From Anagrus nilaparvatae (taxonomy: Eukaryota; Arthropoda; Insecta; Hymenoptera; Mymaridae), in NCBI GenBank assembly GCA_022575985.1, contig JAKSXM010000007.1, positions 65,998,501-66,062,500 of the forward strand: a stretch of 64,000 nt of DNA. Direction: 5' to 3'. Shown here piece by piece: positions 59,657-64,000 of this stretch. The translations under genes and the position numbers were made by a program. Position 1 is the first letter of the stretch. Each line of letters begins with the position of its first letter. The notes beneath the pieces are model-generated. The model saw nothing but the letters and a program-made list of their open reading frames with translations. It was not told the origin of the DNA and made no database searches.

Positions 59657-60794
59657 GAACTACTGATTGATTACTAAATCTACAAAGGAGCTTTTAAAAA
59701 TTTTTGGTTCCCTTTTATATAAGATTAAAAATTTTCATATGTATAATGACACTTTGTTAATCATAATTGTATTTGAAAAAATAAAATTTAAAAATCGATA
59801 ATAAAAATTGTTTTTGGATTCTGCGAATCAAAGGAAGCGGTTTCTTTTTATGACTAGAATGTTATTTAAAAAATAAAAAAAGTGCAAGTTTTTATGATCC
59901 ATGTTTATAAATATTTTATTTTATTATATGTGTCCTGTTATTTATAATATAAATTGGTATAAATTTGTCATTGACTATTTTTGATTATAGTTTAATATTA
60001 CATATAATTTAATATTATTTTAAAATATATTTTTATTACGTTTCAGAATAATTTTATACCTCTGTTTACTCTGTTTAAAATTATGTAACGGAAATGGGTA
60101 AAATAAGAATATTAAAAATATAAAAAATTTTACACACATTTGCAATATAGGCGTGTAAATTATATGAAACTATAATGAGTAAAATAAATTTTTTTCACCG
60201 TTTGGGGGGGGTCAATTGCCCCCAGTGACCCCCCTTCAGATCCGCCCTTGCTTATTTAAATTTCTATAAATTATAAGGTCTCACTACATTAGCACATTTT
60301 AGCACGATACACGAAACGTGCAATTTAATTAAGTTACCTGGAGAGCATATCTCATCTACAGGAACAAAAGGAGCGTGCGCGAGATTATATAATTCGACCG
60401 ATTTCTAAGAAATCAGAGGGACATGAGAGCAAGTTATTTTGTAGAAACTCACGTGACCCCCACTTATTGATCAATAATATTGGTTTTAGCGCCGCAATTC
60501 TTCAATTATTTACGTAGTATATTGGCAAGCAGTTCATTACAAATTCAAATAAAAACACCGCATTACATTGTGAACTCTGTAAAAATTTGTAAAGCTAAAA
60601 ACTAAATATTCCCATGTTAATTTAATGGGAAACTTCGAGTGCTCGGCGGCGTGGTTTAAAAAAATCGAAAATTTATATTCTTATAGCTGTGGGTTTTTTA
60701 TGACCAAAATATTCTAAAAAATGGAAGGAGACAAAAAATATCTAAAAAAAAATAAGATACACTATTATAATATATATGGGTAGACTTAAATGAA
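59657..60794. other. AT-rich intron or intergenic DNA
   Basis: No exon recognised. A short GC patch with GTTTGGGGGGGGTCAATTGC near 60199 looks like an eroded repeat. A dispersed repeat family C copy (-) lies near 60605-60740. Confidence 0.5.
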
Positions 60795-62043
60795 GCGTAG
60801 ACGACTTGTATGGTCGGGTTTCAAAACTGCCCCAAGGTGTTTTTTTTTCTGAAAGTAATACCAAAAATAAGTCACCAGCCCAATTTTTAGCCTCCCAAAG
60901 CAAAATCTCGATTTTTGGCAGCCATTTTTGTGTTTTGGAATTTTACAAAAAAAGAAAGAAAAATGAGGGATAATTTTTCTTATTTTTTCTGTTAAAAACT
61001 ATCATTAACATGAAAAATTTTTTCTTCTTGGGTTCGGATAGGAAATTTCCCTGGCTATCCGATTCCGGGATCAAAAATTTTTTTTGAGTAGCGCATGCGC
61101 GATAAATCGCTAAGATAGGCTGTTTTTTTTTCAAAAGTCTATTTCTCAAATGCCTATTAGTGAAAAATCTTCTAAACAGGCATAAATTTTTCCTTGAACT
61201 GTATATTTTTTGGTAAAAAAATTTAAATGGGACTTAGCTTTTTAGGAGCTCTAGATCAAAAAATAGCAGCTTTCAAAAGTTCATTTTTTTAAGGGCGTTT
61301 ATGTTAAAGCAGAGAAATTTTAAATTGAAAGGTTCAAATAAATATCTCATTTTTTTAAGGAATTCTTTTTATTTTTTAAATTATACTGAATTATTCAAAA
61401 TTAATCAGGAAATTCTTTATTATTTAGCTGCTTTAACATAAACGCTCTTAAAAAAATGAAATGATATATCCTTATGTAAAATTTCCCAAATTTTCCAAAT
61501 TTTTGGTCAGATTGTTGATTGGTCACGTGACTTGGCGGGAAATTCGAAATTTGTAAAAAATGAACTTTTGAAAGCTGCTATTTTTTGATCTAGAGCTCCT
61601 AAAAAGCTACGTCCCATTTAAATTTTTTTACCAAAAAATATACAGTTCAAGGAAAAATTTAAGCCTGGTTAGAAGATTTTTCACTAATAGGCAATTGAGA
61701 AATAGACTTTTGAAAAAAAAACAGCCTATCTTAGCAATTTCTCGCGCATGCGCTACTCAAAAAAAAAAAACGGAATCGGATAGCCAGGGAAATTTCCTAT
61801 CCGGACCTAAGAAGAAAAAATTTTTCATGTTAATGATAGTTTTTAACAGAAAAAATAATAAAAATTATCCCTCATTTTTCTCACTTTTTTTGTAAAATTC
61901 CAAAACACTAAAATGGATGCCAAAAATCGAGATTTTGCTCTGGGAGGCTAAAAATTGGGCTGGTGACTTATTTTTGGTAGTACTTTCAGAAAAAAAACAC
62001 TTTGGGGCAGTTTTGAAGATCCGACCATACAAGTCATCTACGC
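60795..62043. mobile_element. 1.25 kb foldback element
   Basis: GCGTAGACGACTTGTATGGT at the left pairs with its near-inverse ending ATCTACGC at 62043. Arms of about 600 bp meet near 61415. Both arms produce near-identical accidental open frames (RLLKKKQPILAI) on opposite strands. No clear target duplication. Confidence 0.8.
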
Positions 62044-62253
62044 ACAGTGATCTAGAAAAAAAAAAGAGGAAAAAAATAATATTTGATCAAGGTTTCGACC
62101 GATTTTCATGCGGTTTGCGGCATATTACAACCAAAAGCTTGTATTTTTGGAAAAAAACGACAAGAGAATTTTTTCATGTTGTTTTTCCCCCCTTAGGCTA
62201 TAAAAACCACCCCTACTCCAGTCAAAATACGGGTTTCGTTGTATTTTCACTGG

Positions 62254-64000
62254 CGGACACCAGATTTGCTCATCTATAAGTTTTTTGGGTCGCTGAACAC
62301 GAAAATTGGCGTCATTTCATAGTAAAATTGGGGCTTCACCCTTAAATTTTTTAAAACTACACCCAAAAAGGGGTTTTTCTTACATATTCGCACTTTGAGC
62401 GCTCAGATTTGTACAATACGGATTTTTTTGGTCACAAATCAAGAATTTTGACTTCCTTTTCATAGTTAATTAAAATTTCACTCCTAAATTGGCTAAAACT
62501 ACCCCCGAAAAGGGGGTGTTTTTGTATTTTCGTACATTTAGCATCCAGGATATGCCAATATTAGATTTTTGGATCGCTATTCAAGAATATCGACTCCTTT
62601 TTCATAAATAATTACTATTTCACCCTTAAAATAATTAAAACTACTCCTAAAAGGGGTGTTTTCGTTATTTTTGCACTTTGAGCGTCCAGGAAATACCCAT
62701 ATAGGTTTTTGGGTCTCTATTCAAGAATTTTGACTCCTTTTTCATAAATAATTACTATTTTACTCTTAAAATAAATAAACCTACCCCTAGAAGGGGAGTT
62801 TTTGCTGTTTTCGCACTTTGAGGATCCATATTAGGTCCATTCAGGTTTCTGGTTCGCTATTTATTTATTATTGAACTAAACATACATAAAATAAAATTTA
62901 TAGATATACTAACACTTATTTAAATATATTTTTAATTATTTTGTTAATTACTTAACCCTTTTTACACCAAAACAATCCTTAAAGCTACCCTTATTATTTG
63001 AGTTTCGAGAAATAAACCATAAATTAATTTCTAATTAGCAAAATTATATAAAAATTCGTCGTTTTTTATAGAAAACACAAATAAACAATATTATGATTTG
63101 GAAAAGTATCATTTACCACCATTTTTATCTCTTAGATCCACCCTTAGAGCCTAAGTTTAAAACTGATTAAATATTGTATTGAAAAAAGGTGAAATTAATT
63201 TCACAGACACATCAAAACTTACTTAGACATATTTTTATAGTATACTATTTCTTTTAACCCAGAAGAAACCTGAATGGACCTAATATGGATGCTCAAAGTG
63301 CGAAAACAGCAAAAACTACCCTTTTAGGGGTAGTTTTATCTATTTTAAGAGTAAAATAGTAATTATTTATGAAAATGGAAACAAAATTCTTGAATAGAGA
63401 CCCAAAAACTTATATGGGTATTTCCTGGACGCTCAAAGTACGAAAATAACAAAAACACCCATTTTCAGGGTCGTTTTAATTATTTTAAGGGTGAAATAGT
63501 AATTATTTATGAAAAAGGAGTCGAAATTCTTGAATAGCGACCCAAAAAACCTATATGGGTATTTCCTGGACGCTCAAAGTGCGAGAATAACAAAAATACC
63601 CTTTTTAGGGGTAGTTTTAATTATTTTAAGAGTGAACTAGTAATTATTTATAAAAAATGAGTCGATATTCTTGAATAGCGATCCAAAAAACCTATATGGC
63701 CATATCCTGGATGCTAAATGTACGAAAATACTAAAACACTCTCTTTTCGGGGGTAGTTTTAGCCAATTTAGGGGTGAAATTTTAATTAACTATGAAAAGG
63801 AAGTCAAAATTCTTGATTTGTGACCAAAAAAATCCGTGTTGTACAAATCTGAGCGCTCAAAGTGCGAATATGTAAGAAAAACCCCTTTTCGGGGGTAGTT
63901 TTGAAAATTTAAGGGTGAAGCCCCAATTTCACTATGAAATGACGCCAATTTTCGTGTCCAGTGACCCAAAAAACTCATAGTAGGGCAAATCTGGTATCCG
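62254..64000. mobile_element. Foldback with tandem-repeat arms, cut by the window end
   Basis: CGGACACCAGATTTGCTC at 62254 pairs with GGGCAAATCTGGTATCCG at 63983-64000. Each arm holds about four diverged units of roughly 195 bp (AATAATTACTATTTCACCCT, AAACTACCCCT, GCACTTTGAGCG, TTTTGGGTC) in inverse order around a spacer at about 62860-63260. The right terminus may lie beyond the window. Confidence 0.85.

Noticed and set aside
60943..61149. Paired open frames with RLLKKKQPILAI on opposite strands (60943-61149 and 61695-61895)
   Set aside because: Mirror products of the foldback arms with poly(A)-derived Lys runs.

Overview
The window looks like very AT-rich insect nuclear DNA. Reasons: spliced genes with short GT-AG introns, an insect-type membrane UDP-glycosyltransferase (UGT), an ecdysteroid-kinase-like gene, a carboxylesterase, and R1-like, gypsy-like, piggyBac, DDE_Tnp_4 and hAT elements. 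The UGT's N-terminal half reads like hymenopteran UGTs. A parasitoid wasp is my best guess, but it is an inference and not proved.

Layout. 1-9.9 kb: AT-rich intergenic DNA with small repeats. 9954-11141 (+): single-exon EcKinase-like gene. 11.69-13.22 kb (-): 5'-truncated R1-like retrotransposon with a nested MITE. 13869-27275 (-): a five-exon UGT gene that splices to 524 residues; its first intron is 11.6 kb because it holds a 10.16 kb hAT-type element (15957-26119, 8-bp target duplication) built from inverted satellite arrays. 28.37-29.76 kb: a 1.4 kb foldback. 30.74-31.67 kb (-): broken carboxylesterase. 32.0-34.0 kb (-): dead DDE_Tnp_4 transposase with an R1-like fragment in it. 34.72-37.28 kb (+): R1-like retrotransposon, continuing at 56.01-56.83 kb. 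The interruption is an 18,722-bp hAT-type transposon (37283-56004).

The 18.7 kb element is the most notable object. It has an exact 8-bp target duplication (GTACTTAG), terminal inverted repeats of about 2.29 kb that match position for position, inverted arrays of a 56-bp satellite (about 32 and 46 copies), and two convergent three-exon genes. One gene (48782-50869, -) encodes a BED-finger hAT transposase with DDE-type residues. The other (43083-45660, +) encodes a paralogue with the same BED finger and identical first-exon length and phase, but no visible catalytic acids and no dimerisation domain. The element in the UGT intron carries a second 56-bp satellite about 73% identical to the first. 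I infer a family of large transposons whose inner termini are arrays of candidate transposase-binding sites, accompanied by a non-catalytic partner protein. A piggyBac remnant, itself holding a small hAT MITE, sits just upstream of the partner gene.

57.78-58.48 kb (-): last three exons of a 3-hydroxyisobutyryl-CoA hydrolase, followed by a gypsy-type 3' fragment with one LTR (58.55-59.66 kb). 60.8-62.04 kb and 62.25 kb to the window end: two more foldbacks. The EcKinase, UGT and esterase genes all belong to small-molecule or xenobiotic conjugation and hydrolysis families, so the first half may be the remains of a detoxification neighbourhood invaded by mobile DNA.
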